In this document: one piece after another, positions 17,219-27,100 of the stretch
How positions within the stretch are numbered: the first letter of the stretch is position 1
Layout: each line of letters begins with the position of its first letter
Assembly: GCA_018334075.1 (NCBI GenBank)
Contig: JAGXSC010000045.1
Coordinates: 1 to 40,043 of the forward strand
Source: Actinomycetota bacterium
Lineage (GTDB): Bacteria; Actinomycetota; Coriobacteriia; Anaerosomatales; UBA912
Length of the DNA stretch: 40,043 bases
Direction of reading: 5' to 3'
The notes under the pieces: generated by a model
Database searches by the model: none
Told to the model about the DNA's origin: nothing
Seen by the model: the letters and a program-made list of their open reading frames with translations, nothing else
Translations under genes and position numbers: made by a program

Positions 17219-18072
17219 CACTTCTTGCTTCCTTCCTCGACAGAACACGCCAGCTCACCGAGAGCACACGAGGTTTCCTCGGAGTTGGTGGCCCTGCCGT
17301 GCCACTCCGCATTGTTTTCCATGAAAGAGACACCCCTGCCTTTTACCGTGCGGCAGACAATCGCCCTTGGGGGAGCATCGGACTTACCGCGATCCCCCAG
17401 AACCTCTAGTAACTGATCCGTATCGTGACCGTCGACAAGGCAAACACTCCACCCAAATGCCGAGAACTTGGCGGCGATATCTCCCAAATCCACCACTTCC
17501 TGGCACGATCCATCGATCTGAAGGCCGTTGTGGTCGACGATGGCCGTCAACCTGCCGAGGTGGTGGTGTGCAGCGAACATCGCGGCCTCCCACACCTGTC
17601 CCTCCTGCAATTCACCATCACCGAGCAGGCAGAACACCCGCTGCTCGGTCATGCCGTCAGCGCGGAGCGCCAGGGCGATCCCGTTGGCTATTGAAAGTCC
17701 CTGTCCCAGCGAGCCTGTCGAGACCTCAACTCCTGGCGTCTTGTTGCTGTCCGGGTGCCCTTGGAGGATCGAACCGAGTTTACGCAGAGTCGGCAGATGC
17801 TCGCGTCCGAAGTAACCAGCCTCTGCGAGCGCCGCATAGAGCACCGGTCCGGCATGCCCCTTGGAGAGCACGAAGCGGTCTCTCTCCGGCCAATCCGGGA
17901 ACGCCGGGTCGTGGCGCATTACCCCGAAGTAGAGCGTCGCAACTATATCGGCGGCGGACAGCGATCCACCCGGATGCCCGCTGCCGGCCATCGCGATCAT
18001 CTCGACGATGTCCTTGCGCATCGATGAGGCGACCCTGCGAATCTCGGCGGGGTCAAGATGCGTGAAAGTCAT
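17215..18072 (-). CDS. Transketolase, N-terminal subunit
   Basis: 285 aa from ATG at 18072, sharing one base with the yitT stop (TGATG). It carries the thiamine-diphosphate pyrophosphate-binding domain: GHPGGSLSAADIVATLYFG, substrate-facing FVLSKGHAGPVLYAAL, and the ThDP motif GDGELQEGQVWEAAMFAAHH ending in VDHNGLQIDG with the metal-binding Asn. Its length matches the N-terminal half of a full transketolase. It is translationally coupled to the C-terminal subunit downstream. Confidence 0.93.
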   Translation of the reverse strand: MTFTHLDPAEIRRVASSMRKDIVEMIAMAGSGHPGGSLSAADIVATLYFGVMRHDPAFPDWPERDRFVLSKGHAGPVLYAALAEAGYFGREHLPTLRKLGSILQGHPDSNKTPGVEVSTGSLGQGLSIANGIALALRADGMTEQRVFCLLGDGELQEGQVWEAAMFAAHHHLGRLTAIVDHNGLQIDGSCQEVVDLGDIAAKFSAFGWSVCLVDGHDTDQLLEVLGDRGKSDAPPRAIVCRTVKGRGVSFMENNAEWHGRATNSEETSCALGELACSVEEGSKKW

Positions 18073-18971
18073 CAAACTCCCATCTTCTTAAATCCTTCAC
18101 CCAACGTTTCGTGAACATCGGATATTATCATCATCGCCTTAGGGTCGATGGTATTTACAATCGCTTTCAAGTCATCGATCTCCCTTCGCGAGACAACGAC
18201 GAAGAGCATCCCGCGCGGCTCGCCTGTGTAAGCGCCAGTCGCCGAGAGAAACGTAGCTCCCCGGCCCAGCTCGCCGGTTATCGCCTCGGCGATACGCTCT
18301 GAAGCGTCCGAGATGATGAATGCGGCCTTTTCGACCTTGAGACCCTCGAGCACCAGGTCGATTGTGACGCCGACGACGAATATGGCCACGGCGGCATAGA
18401 GAGCGAATTTTGGACCGAACACGAACGCGGCGATCAGCACAACGACTGCATCAACCGCCAAAAGTAGCTGCCCGACGCCGAGGTTGAACTTGCGGGATAT
18501 GAGCTGGGCCACGATGTCCGTGCCGCCGGTGTTACCTCCGGCCTTGAAGACCATGCCGACGCCGAGTCCGCAAAGCACCCCGCCGTATAAAGCAGCCAGC
18601 AGCAGATCATCAGAGGCAAGCGCGGGGGTGAAGGTGGCGAAAAGTTCGATGAAAAAGGAGAGCCCGACTATTCCGTAGATCGTCTTGGCCGCATAATGCA
18701 ACCCGCGAAAACGGATGGCCACCGCAAGAAGGATGCCGTTCATCACAAGTAGCTGAAGGCCAACGGGGAGCAATATGCCGTTCTCCTGAGCCACGTGGAA
18801 GATGACCGTAGCCAATCCGGAGACCCCGCCCGCGGCAAGCTTGTTTGGAATGAGAAACGCCACCAGCGCAAAGGCGGTAAGAGCCAGACCGACCGTCATG
18901 TATCCATAATCACGAACCGGCCTATGCCGCAAGACCGCGCCTGGCCGTATTTGTGAGAGTCGGCCTATCAT
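18072..18971 (-). CDS. YitT family membrane protein (DUF161 plus DUF2179)
   Basis: 299 aa integral membrane protein. Several membrane helices are visible from residue 24 (VGLALTAFALVAFLIPNKLA) to about 210, with the family GGVSGLATVI and KAGGNTGGTDIVAQLISRKF glycine motifs. A cytoplasmic C-terminal DUF2179 domain follows (ATGAYTGEPRGMLFVVVSRR, then IDPKAMMIISDVHETLGEGF). Function in the family is unknown; transport is often proposed. It overlaps the PHP gene start (ATGA) and the transketolase start. Confidence 0.9.
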   Translation of the reverse strand: MIGRLSQIRPGAVLRHRPVRDYGYMTVGLALTAFALVAFLIPNKLAAGGVSGLATVIFHVAQENGILLPVGLQLLVMNGILLAVAIRFRGLHYAAKTIYGIVGLSFFIELFATFTPALASDDLLLAALYGGVLCGLGVGMVFKAGGNTGGTDIVAQLISRKFNLGVGQLLLAVDAVVVLIAAFVFGPKFALYAAVAIFVVGVTIDLVLEGLKVEKAAFIISDASERIAEAITGELGRGATFLSATGAYTGEPRGMLFVVVSRREIDDLKAIVNTIDPKAMMIISDVHETLGEGFKKMGV

Positions 18972-19756
18972 GATTTCACGACCCAGCCCTGCTCATCGGA
19001 CCAGATGCCTCCGGAATCAAGCCGAGGCCGGGGGCGTTTTTGCAGCAGAAACTCCAAAACACTCGCACTATCGCGATTCACACAAGCGCTCTCGGGAATA
19101 CTCAGGCCCTCCAAGACTTTGAGTGCATTTTCGAAGCGACCGATGCGCAAGTGATAGTGCGCATCGGAAGAGACTGCGATCGGCGCTTTCGCCTGGTAGG
19201 CCGCGAGCGCAAATTCACGCTCCCTGCACGAGCTGCCATTGCGATCGGATGTAGGCGTGAAGGAATGGTCGTTGATCTCGATGATCACCCGGTTATTGAC
19301 CGCAGCAGCAATCACAGATTCCAAATCGAGCGGAAACTCCCGATCATTGCCCGGGTGAGTGATCATATCCACGAAGGGGCTCTCCATCACCCTGAGCAGC
19401 GCCTCGGTATTCTTCACGCGATCACAATCGTCAAAGCCGGTGAGCGGATGAAATCCGACGGCGACAAAATCGAGTTGCTCTAGCACCTCATCGGGCAGGT
19501 CGATTCCGTTATCCGAACTCATCGAGGGAGATGCCTCGCACCCTTTCAGTATCCGCACCCCATTGAGCACACTAGGAATAACCTTGAGATTCCAGAAATG
19601 CCAAGGATGAGCACCCTCTGGCACGCTCGGCCCGTGATCTGTGACTGCAATAAGCTCAAGACCCGCCATCCGCGCCGCGGCGGCATTTTCCGTGATCGTC
19701 GAGTATGCGTGGCCTGAGGAGATCGTGTGCGTGTGGAGATCCGCGAGCAGGGCCAT
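18968..19756 (-). CDS. PHP-domain phosphoesterase (YcdX-like)
   Basis: 262 aa. PHP metal-binding motifs are in order: DLHTHTISSGHAYST (H8, H10), VTDHGPSVPEG, a Glu in ILKGCEASPS, the motif MITHPGNDREFPLD, and SSDAHYHLRIGRFE near the C-terminus. This layout is that of stand-alone PHP hydrolases such as YcdX, which use a trinuclear metal centre to hydrolyse phosphoesters. The natural substrate is not predictable. It lies 5 nt after prfB and overlaps yitT by four nt. Confidence 0.88.
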   Translation of the reverse strand: MALLADLHTHTISSGHAYSTITENAAAARMAGLELIAVTDHGPSVPEGAHPWHFWNLKVIPSVLNGVRILKGCEASPSMSSDNGIDLPDEVLEQLDFVAVGFHPLTGFDDCDRVKNTEALLRVMESPFVDMITHPGNDREFPLDLESVIAAAVNNRVIIEINDHSFTPTSDRNGSSCREREFALAAYQAKAPIAVSSDAHYHLRIGRFENALKVLEGLSIPESACVNRDSASVLEFLLQKRPRPRLDSGGIWSDEQGWVVKS

Positions 19757-19761
19757 CGTGG

Positions 19762-20895
19762 TTATGTCACCTTGGCCGATTGCGCCGATGAGTCGCCCGC
19801 ACTTACTCTCCAGCGGTGGTAACCGACAACGAAATCATCGATCTGCCCGTCCAAAACCGCTTCCACGTTACCGGTTTCGATGCCGGTGCGGACATCCTTG
19901 ACGAGCTGGTATGGATAGAGAACGTAGTTCCGGATCTGGCTGCCCCAGGAAATATCCTGTTTGACGCCACGCAATCGATCGAGCTCTTCACGACGTTTTT
20001 GTTCCTCTATTTCGAAAAGGCGCGAGCGCAGGATGGTCATCGCCGTTTCCTTGTTCTTCATCTGGCTCTTCTCGTTTTGGCAGGTAACAACGATTCCTGT
20101 GGGAAGATGCGTGATGCGCACCGCCGAATCCGTAGTATTGACCGACTGGCCTCCGGGGCCGCTTGAGCGGTACACGTCTATGCGCAAATCCTCATCTCGC
20201 AAGTCTACCTCGATGTTTTGCGGCAACACCGGCAAGACCTCAACGCCTGCAAACGTCGTCTGTCTGCGTTTTTTCTCATCGGTCGGAGAGATTCTTACCA
20301 GCCGATGAACACCGGCCTCGGAAGATAGCATCCCGTAAGCGTTACGACCATGCACCGTGAAAACCGCTCGATCGATCCCGATCTCCACCCCCGACGAGGC
20401 ATCATGGATATCAACCTTCCAGCGCTTGAGTGCAGCGTACTTGAGATACATCTTGAAGAGCATCTCCGACCAGTCCTGGGCCTCAAGTCCGCCCTGACCA
20501 GGCAAAATTGTGATGATCGCGTCACGCGAATCGAGCTCGCCGGTAAACCAGGTGCTCACCTCAAAAGCATCGAGGCGTTTCGTGATATCGCGAATGCCCG
20601 TTTCGACCTCAACAGCCATCTCCTGATCGTCTTCGACCAACGCCAGCTCATTCGATATTTCGACGTCTTCGATGGCAAGGATAAGTGATTGATACGACTC
20701 GACATCGTCTTTCGCCAGCGCCAATTCGGCCATCACGGATTGAGCCGCGCTCTGGTCCTCCCAAAACCCCACTTCAGAAGCTTCGCCTTCGAGCGCGGCG
20801 ATCTTCGCGCGCTTCTCATCGATGGCGAGGTATCGGGCGGTATCTTCAGCGCGGCGAAAAAGCTCGGCTATCTCTCGGGTTCGGTCAACGATCAT
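19762..20895 (-). CDS. prfB: Peptide chain release factor 2
   Basis: 377 aa from ATG at 20895 (MIVDRTREIAELF), with AGGTAGAG upstream; the longer upstream frame is not conserved and overlaps the secA end. RF2 reads UGA and UAA. The GGQ loop is in RSSGPGGQSVNTTDSAVRI, and the SPF-type anticodon region reads RLVRISPTDEKKRRQTTF. The programmed +1 frameshift that controls prfB in most bacteria (CTT TGA C) is absent: the equivalent place reads RYLAIDEKRAKI without a stop. It lies 31 nt after secA, the usual secA-prfB order. Confidence 0.96.
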   Translation of the reverse strand: MIVDRTREIAELFRRAEDTARYLAIDEKRAKIAALEGEASEVGFWEDQSAAQSVMAELALAKDDVESYQSLILAIEDVEISNELALVEDDQEMAVEVETGIRDITKRLDAFEVSTWFTGELDSRDAIITILPGQGGLEAQDWSEMLFKMYLKYAALKRWKVDIHDASSGVEIGIDRAVFTVHGRNAYGMLSSEAGVHRLVRISPTDEKKRRQTTFAGVEVLPVLPQNIEVDLRDEDLRIDVYRSSGPGGQSVNTTDSAVRITHLPTGIVVTCQNEKSQMKNKETAMTILRSRLFEIEEQKRREELDRLRGVKQDISWGSQIRNYVLYPYQLVKDVRTGIETGNVEAVLDGQIDDFVVGYHRWRVSAGDSSAQSAKVT

Positions 20896-20926
20896 ATGAA
20901 TATCTCTACCTGGCCTCAATCGTCGG

Positions 20927-23680
20927 TCAGACGTTGCTTCCGTGACACTTCTTGTACTTTTTACCACTACCGCAAGGGCAAGGATCGTTGCGCCCGGCGC
21001 CAGCGAATGGATCCGCCTTGTCCTTCACGACTGTAACCCCGCTCTTGCCCGCGCCTGCCGATGCGGCCGCCGCGGCACCCGGAGATTGCCCTGAGCCTGC
21101 TTGAGCGGCCGCCGATTGCATCGCGCCCGCGAATATAGTCTGCTCGGAAGGCGCACTGTAAACGACATCGCGCATTGAAGCCTCTGCGCTCGGCTCGGCC
21201 ACAGTGACCTGAATGTGCATGAGCGTTCTGAGAAAGTCCTCGTTTATCTGGCCGACAAGTCCCGAGAACATTTCGTACGCCTCGGCTTTGTACTCGGCGA
21301 GCGGGTCGCGCTGACCCATCGCCCGAAGCCCGATTCCATCCTTGAGGTAGTCCATCTCGAGCAAATGCTCCATCCAACGAGCGTCGATAACTCGAAGCAT
21401 CACATGACGCTCAAGCTCACGTAGTTGCTCTGCCCCCAACTCCGCCTCTTTTTGGCGGAAACGGTCGAGAGCGACGGTGATGAGCTCGTCCGACAGTTCG
21501 TAAGGGTTGCCGATCTCGGCCTTACGCTTGAGAACCTCACCGCTCAAACCCGTGACGTCTCTGTACCAGGTCTCCAGATTATCCCAATCCCACTCTTCAG
21601 AGTACGCGCGCTCGGGGCAGTAGAACAAAACGCCCTGGGTGATGACATCGGAAAACATCTCTTCGACGCGGCCATGAATATCCTTGCCGTCGAGTATCTG
21701 AGTGCGCTCGTTGTAGATAACCTCGCGCTGCTTGTTCATCACGTCGTCGTAGTCCAAGACATGCTTTCGCGCGGCAAAGTTCATAGCCTCCACCTGCCGC
21801 TGAGCGCTCTCTATCGCCTTGGACACCAGGCCGGCCTGAATTGGCACATCATCCGGTATCTGGGTGCGCTGCATCAGTGCGGAGATTCTATCCATCTTGT
21901 CCCCGCCAAACAGCCTCATGAGGTTATCTTCAAGGGAGAGGAAGAATTGCGAGACTCCCGGATCACCCTGGCGACCCGATCTACCTCGCAGCTGATTGTC
22001 TATGCGTCGCGACTCGTGACGCTCTGTGCCGAGAACCGCAAGGCCGCCCGCCTTCACCACGTCTACGTGCTCGGCATTGCAGATCCGCTTCGCTTCGAGC
22101 AAGGCGTCCTGACGATCCTGATCGCTCGCGTCTTCCGGCTGGATTCCGCGGCCTCTAAGCAGATCATCAACGAGGTACTCGGGGTTTCCGCCTAGTATGA
22201 TGTCGGTACCTCGACCCGCCATGTTGGTTGCGATGGTAACGGCGCCAAGCCGTCCCGCCTGAGCGATTATCTGCGCTTCCTGCTCGTGAAACTTAGCGTT
22301 CAGGACATTGTGTTTGACTCCACGCTTTTGAAGCATGCGCGCGAGTAGCTCAGAGTTTTCGATCGAAATGGTGCCGACAAGCACCGGCTGGCCCGCCTTG
22401 TTGCACTCAACAATCTGATTTACAACCGCGTTTAATTTCGCCTGGAAGTTTCGATAGATAGCGTCGTTACGATCATCGCGAATCATCTGTCGATGTGTGG
22501 GAATCACCATGACCGGCAGTTCATAAATGGACCGAAACTCAGCGTCTTCGGTGACTGCGGTACCCGTCATGCCTGCTAGCTTTTCATACATCCGGAAGTA
22601 GTTTTGCAGGGTTATGGTGGCTAAGGTCTGATTCTCCTCGCGAACGTGCTGCTTCTCCTTGGCCTCGATTGACTGATGAAGACCCTCCGAATATCTCCTG
22701 CCGTACATCAGGCGACCGGTGAACTCGTCGACAATGATGACCTCGCCGTCCTTGACGACGTAATCGACATCTTTCTTGAACATGAACTGCGCCTTGAGGG
22801 CCTGCTGGAGATGATTGACCATCCGGCCGCTGGGATCCGCGTACAGATCATCTATACCAAGCCACTCCTCGATCTTTGAGATCCCTGACTCGGTAGGCGC
22901 AACAGTGCGCTTGGCTTCATCAAGCTCAAAGTCAGTCTCCGCACGTAACCTCGGCACCACCTTAGCGAAAGCCTTGTAGGTGTCTGCGGATTTGGTTCCG
23001 GCGCCCGAGATGATAAGGGGTGTACGCGCTTCGTCGATGAGTATCGAGTCGACCTCGTCGACGATGGCAAAGTGATGCCCTCGCTGAACGCGATTTCCAG
23101 GCACTACAACCATGTTGTCACGAAGATAATCGAAGCCGAATTCGCTATTTGTTCCGTAAGTCACATCCGCTTGATACGCAACTTTTCTACGCGCTGGATC
23201 CATCTGTGCCTGGATAATACCGACCTCAAGTCCGAGGAAGCGGTAAACACGCCCCATCCACTCACTGTCACGCTTTGCCAGGTAGTCATTGACGGTCACA
23301 ATGTGGACCCCGTTGCCGGAGATCGCGTTGAGGTAGGCGGGCAGCGTAGCGGCGAGCGTTTTACCCTCTCCCGTCTTCATCTCAGCGATCATGCCACGGT
23401 TGAGGACCATACCGCCGATGAGCTGAACATCAAAGTGCCGCATTTCCAGTGATCTAAAAGCGGCTTCGCGACAAAGCGCAAAAGCCTCCGGCAGCAGCTC
23501 ATCAAGCGATTCACCAGCAGAGTATCTTGTCTTGAGATCGGCCGTCTTCGCCGGAAACTCATCATCTGACAGCTTCTGGACGTCGGGCTCGAGTGCATTG
23601 ATCGTCTCAACTACCGCTTCGAACTCGCGCAACTGCTTGCCCTCACCGATGGTGAGGAGCTTCGCGAGAAAATTAGCCAT
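20927..23680 (-). CDS. secA: Preprotein translocase ATPase SecA
   Basis: 917 aa, full length. Walker A MKTGEGKTLAA (101-111), DEAD-type IVDEVDSILIDEARTPLI, and the motif VI GRSGRQGDPGVSQFFLSLED. The C-terminal zinc-binding tail RNDPCPCGSGKKYKKCHG is intact, after an Ala/Gly-rich linker. It drives protein export through SecYEG and is essential. It is the first gene of a long minus-strand run (secA-prfB-PHP-yitT-transketolase) preceded by a 435-bp gap with an RNA-like element. Confidence 0.98.
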   Translation of the reverse strand: MANFLAKLLTIGEGKQLREFEAVVETINALEPDVQKLSDDEFPAKTADLKTRYSAGESLDELLPEAFALCREAAFRSLEMRHFDVQLIGGMVLNRGMIAEMKTGEGKTLAATLPAYLNAISGNGVHIVTVNDYLAKRDSEWMGRVYRFLGLEVGIIQAQMDPARRKVAYQADVTYGTNSEFGFDYLRDNMVVVPGNRVQRGHHFAIVDEVDSILIDEARTPLIISGAGTKSADTYKAFAKVVPRLRAETDFELDEAKRTVAPTESGISKIEEWLGIDDLYADPSGRMVNHLQQALKAQFMFKKDVDYVVKDGEVIIVDEFTGRLMYGRRYSEGLHQSIEAKEKQHVREENQTLATITLQNYFRMYEKLAGMTGTAVTEDAEFRSIYELPVMVIPTHRQMIRDDRNDAIYRNFQAKLNAVVNQIVECNKAGQPVLVGTISIENSELLARMLQKRGVKHNVLNAKFHEQEAQIIAQAGRLGAVTIATNMAGRGTDIILGGNPEYLVDDLLRGRGIQPEDASDQDRQDALLEAKRICNAEHVDVVKAGGLAVLGTERHESRRIDNQLRGRSGRQGDPGVSQFFLSLEDNLMRLFGGDKMDRISALMQRTQIPDDVPIQAGLVSKAIESAQRQVEAMNFAARKHVLDYDDVMNKQREVIYNERTQILDGKDIHGRVEEMFSDVITQGVLFYCPERAYSEEWDWDNLETWYRDVTGLSGEVLKRKAEIGNPYELSDELITVALDRFRQKEAELGAEQLRELERHVMLRVIDARWMEHLLEMDYLKDGIGLRAMGQRDPLAEYKAEAYEMFSGLVGQINEDFLRTLMHIQVTVAEPSAEASMRDVVYSAPSEQTIFAGAMQSAAAQAGSGQSPGAAAAASAGAGKSGVTVVKDKADPFAGAGRNDPCPCGSGKKYKKCHGSNV

Positions 23681-23742
23681 ATTTTATCCGCACCTTTTCT
23701 GGGAAGTGATTAATCGAAAGTGTCCGCGTAAAAGCGAGACAG

Positions 23743-23751
23743 ATTCTACCA
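23743..23751 (-). promoter_or_regulatory. Extended -10 promoter candidate for secA
   Basis: TGGTAGAAT on the minus strand, 63 nt upstream of the secA ATG. The same nine bases occur at 36016-36024. No good -35 is visible, as expected for an extended -10 promoter. It lies after the terminator at 23816-23860, giving secA its own transcript. Confidence 0.55.
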
Positions 23752-23815
23752 CATGAATCTGCTTACGCCTCCAACCCAAAGTAGACGAAGCTCCTACTGC
23801 GGTGGGGTCCTTCAG

Positions 23816-23860
23816 AATTAAAAACCGTGGGTGGTCGGCAGCTTCTCTCCGCCGACCACC
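23816..23860 (-). terminator. Strong Rho-independent terminator
   Basis: On the minus strand GGTGGTCGGC (23860-23851) pairs perfectly with GCCGACCACC (23839-23830) over ten bases around an 11-nt loop. CACGG and then TTTTTAAT follow within a few nt. It ends the candidate structured RNA and separates it from secA. Confidence 0.85.
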
Positions 23861-24040
23861 TCCGCTCCGACAGCACCTCGGGCCCATAAGAATCGGTCCT
23901 AAACGATGACTGGTGCCCCTCAGGAGCTCTCCCGGCTCCACACCTCACCCTACATGGCCGTACTCTTTTGCTCTGTCCCCAAACGGGGAGGCCCGACGTA
24001 CTGTCATTGCTTGACCCGGTGGCTACCGGGTCTGATAACG
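23817..24040 (-). ncRNA. Candidate structured non-coding RNA upstream of secA
   Basis: No protein frame fits this gap. A long-range helix pairs GACAGTAC-G-TCGGGCC (24005-23990) with GGCCCGA-G-GTGCTGTC (23884-23869): 15 pairs including one G-U, with one G-G mismatch. Inside it are a CCCC/GGGG hairpin (about 23979-23990), a stem-loop GGTGT+GGAGC / GCTCC+GCACC (about 23912-23944), and ATCG/CGAT (about 23894-23909). A perfect 8-bp hairpin GACCCGGT/ACCGGGTC (24032-24013) precedes it, and the terminator ends it. The 5' end is unknown. It could be a raiA-type RNA, known from Firmicutes and Actinobacteria near hpf(raiA)/comFC, or an unknown class; I cannot confirm either. A riboswitch for secA is less likely because of the intervening terminator and separate promoter. 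Confidence 0.55.
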
Positions 24041-24116
24041 ACGATAACCGATGGGTCTTACTAAAATCTAAATAATTGAGCATTTCTAAAAATATTTTAG
24101 AGTTTTCGGTAAATCC

Positions 24117-27100
24117 TCATGCAGTGGAGGCGTCTTCATCTCTCGGCTCGGATAAACGAGGTGTTCCTAGATGCTCCATCGACAGTATCTGATGGTAGAT
24201 TTGCGCCGTCTCAGAGGACGGATCCATGCCAAGATCCTCGTTCAGGCGTTTGCAAAACTTCATGTAGACCTCAATAGCGGTGCTACGTTGACCAGCGGCC
24301 GCAAGCTGCTTCATGAGGTTTTGATGAAGATCCTCACGCCATGCGTCGGCAGCCACGCCGCGCCAGGAGAACCTGAGTGCCCGGGCATTGTCACCCATTT
24401 CAGCAGCGAGCTCAGTGGCCCGCAACATTGAATCCCCAAATCCGATTCGATAGCGGTCGCGCTCATCTGTAAACCAGTCATCATACAGATCGCCCGGTAA
24501 CAACTCACCAACGTACAGCTCATCAAGGCGCTCGTAAGCTCCCAGTGCCGATTCCATATCCCCCATACGCTCTGCCGCAATCGCCTCTGACCTGAGCGCT
24601 CCGAACTCGGAGATATCCACTGAAACCAGACTCGATACCATTCGGCACATCCCGCCGACATGCTCGAGATACGGCAATGGAACTTTGCGGTCCGCTTTGG
24701 ACAGAAGTGCCGACTTCATCGCGCTCCAAATCACGTAAAGATTGTTTTGCGCTTTTTCTGAGTCTTTGTCGGGCCACAAATAATCAAAGATAATATCCAC
24801 CGGAACATCTTGCCCCTGCTTGAAGACTAGCATCGCGAATAACAGGCGCGCTTTTCGCTTCTTCCAGTCTTTCTCGCGCACACTTCTATCACCGACGCGA
24901 ACCCCCAGCCCTCCAAACATGCGAACTTTGCACATGGGGACATCTGCATCCTGCCGCTTCAACTGCTGGCGTATTCGATCGGCTGTTTCCTCACACGTAA
25001 ACCGAAGAGCAAGTTTTTTCCATGTCTTTTTCGAGCGTATAACCTCAAGGGCCGCGATAAGAGTCTTCTCGACGTCATCGGGTAGCACCATTTTTAGCAA
25101 GTACCTAGAAAGACGATCCGGATCCGCCACCTCCGAAAGTAGCCCCAGCAGGTGAGGGAATGCGCGAATATACATTCCGATCCACCAGTTCGAATACTCG
25201 CTCAAGACATATTCCGCATGAGGTGCAAGCCGTTTCCTGGCAGCGCCCAAATCGCCTTTTCGTCGGTCGCTTTCAGCCAGAATCATATCCGCGATCAGCG
25301 CATATTGAGCCGCTCCTATTTTCGTGGCGGAATCCCTAACGGATTTCGCATGCTTTTCAGCGGCTGGTGCATCTTGCAGCACCAAAAGATTAGCAGCAAA
25401 CTCCAAGGTCGCCAGCCACTCCACCCATTTACCTGAGCAACGTGTCGCGTGCTCGAGCGCTGTCTCGGAAAAGATCAGAGCCTGTTCATGCTCCCCGGCT
25501 GCACGGGTCCAGGCAGAGCGATAAGTGCACAACCTTGAGAGTTCCATCTCAAAGTTTCGGGCTTTGTTTCCATCGTATGCCTCAGTTGCCGCTATCTTAG
25601 CCTGCCCATAATCCCCTATGCCCGCCGCTGCTGTCGCCAAGTTGCTTAATTGCCAAAGCTCAACATAGGTAAGCCCATGCTTTTTTGAGGTTTTGATCGT
25701 GGATTCCGTCAGTTGCCTTGCGCGCTCAAGGCGACCAAGTTCGCAGTGTATGGCATTCAGATTGCCTTGAATGTGTATTTGCATTGTAAGAGACAGCCCT
25801 TCCATATTCAGTAACCTGGAAAGCCTCCGCCTAGTCTGTTTTAAATTTCCATACACGCTCACATCAACGAATAGTGCGTTATTTCGCACCAAAGCTTCTA
25901 CTTCCACGTGAATGTTTTTGTTGTCCGCTATCCAAATCGCCTTTTCGATATGGGGCAGACCTTTGTCCATATCCAAAAGATAGCTAAAACAAACGCCGAG
26001 ATACGCATGAGCCAATGCGCGCACATCATCGTCAACTTCCATTTCAAGAATTTTGGATAATACTTGCGTTGCCTCAGCCATAAGCGCGTCGTCCATTTGA
26101 ACGCAAACCCTCAACATCAAAGCTTCGGCCGCCAATTTTTCATTGCCCTCGGCAATGGCAAGATCATAAGCAGCGCAGGCTAAACGCAACGCGTCCTCCT
26201 TTTCAGCTTTTGCCCTCAATAGTCGCGCATTCCAGAAAAGTAATTTCGAACTTCTCGATATACCGACGGGCCCTAGACGTGAAAAAGCCATCGATAGCAA
26301 CTTGAGCTCACCTGATTCATAAAGCCTGTTTCCCGCTTTTTCCATCCACTCTGCCAGCAGCTGCAACGGGGCGCGTCGCAGTGCGAGCGCGAAAAGCGCG
26401 TCATATCTTCCTGTCGCGTCAAAATTTCCTAGTGCTCGCCGCAGCAGGTGATCAGATTGGAATCTAGTCGAGTCCGGCTGGGTAAAACATCTCTCCTCAT
26501 AGATTTCCGCAGCCAGATCATGGACGCGAAATCTGCATGTCTCTCCCGCTCCGGAAACCGTAACCAAAGGCATCAACTTTCCGAGCATCTGAATATCTGC
26601 TACTGCTGGCCTACCGACAACCGCCTCCGCCTCCTCACCGGTTCCCGATTTCAGCAACGCGCATGTATAAAGTACCGCTTTCAGACGATCGTCAAGCTGC
26701 ATATCAACCAGCTTGTTCAGATGCGCCACCAAATCTAGGGGAGCAGGCCCTGCAAACGAACCATTCTCTCCACTCTGGAAGGAGCCTAGAGCGATATGCC
26801 TGGCAAGCACACAAGCCGTTGCGGCTCTACCCGCCGATAGTTTCATCAGCTCTTCCGCGGCGCCAACGTCCACTTCACCGGTCAGGTAGCGTTTCAATAC
26901 CTGCCAGCACTCCTCCTCACTGAGCTTCAGGTGATCGGTTTGAAGCAGAGTAACCCCATCGCTCTCCTCAAATACTTCTGGTGACTCCCATCGCGTCGTC
27001 ACGATAACCCTGCTGCTGTCGAGTGTTTCGAGCATCCCGGTCAGCTCCCGAACGGCGGCCACGTCAGCTCCCACCGGCATATCATCAAGAACGACAGTGA

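Noticed and set aside
24084-24101. AT-rich inverted repeat TCTAAAA/TTTTAGA after the STAND/BTAD gene
   Set aside because: It is only seven AT-rich pairs with a three-base loop; too weak to call a terminator or operator.
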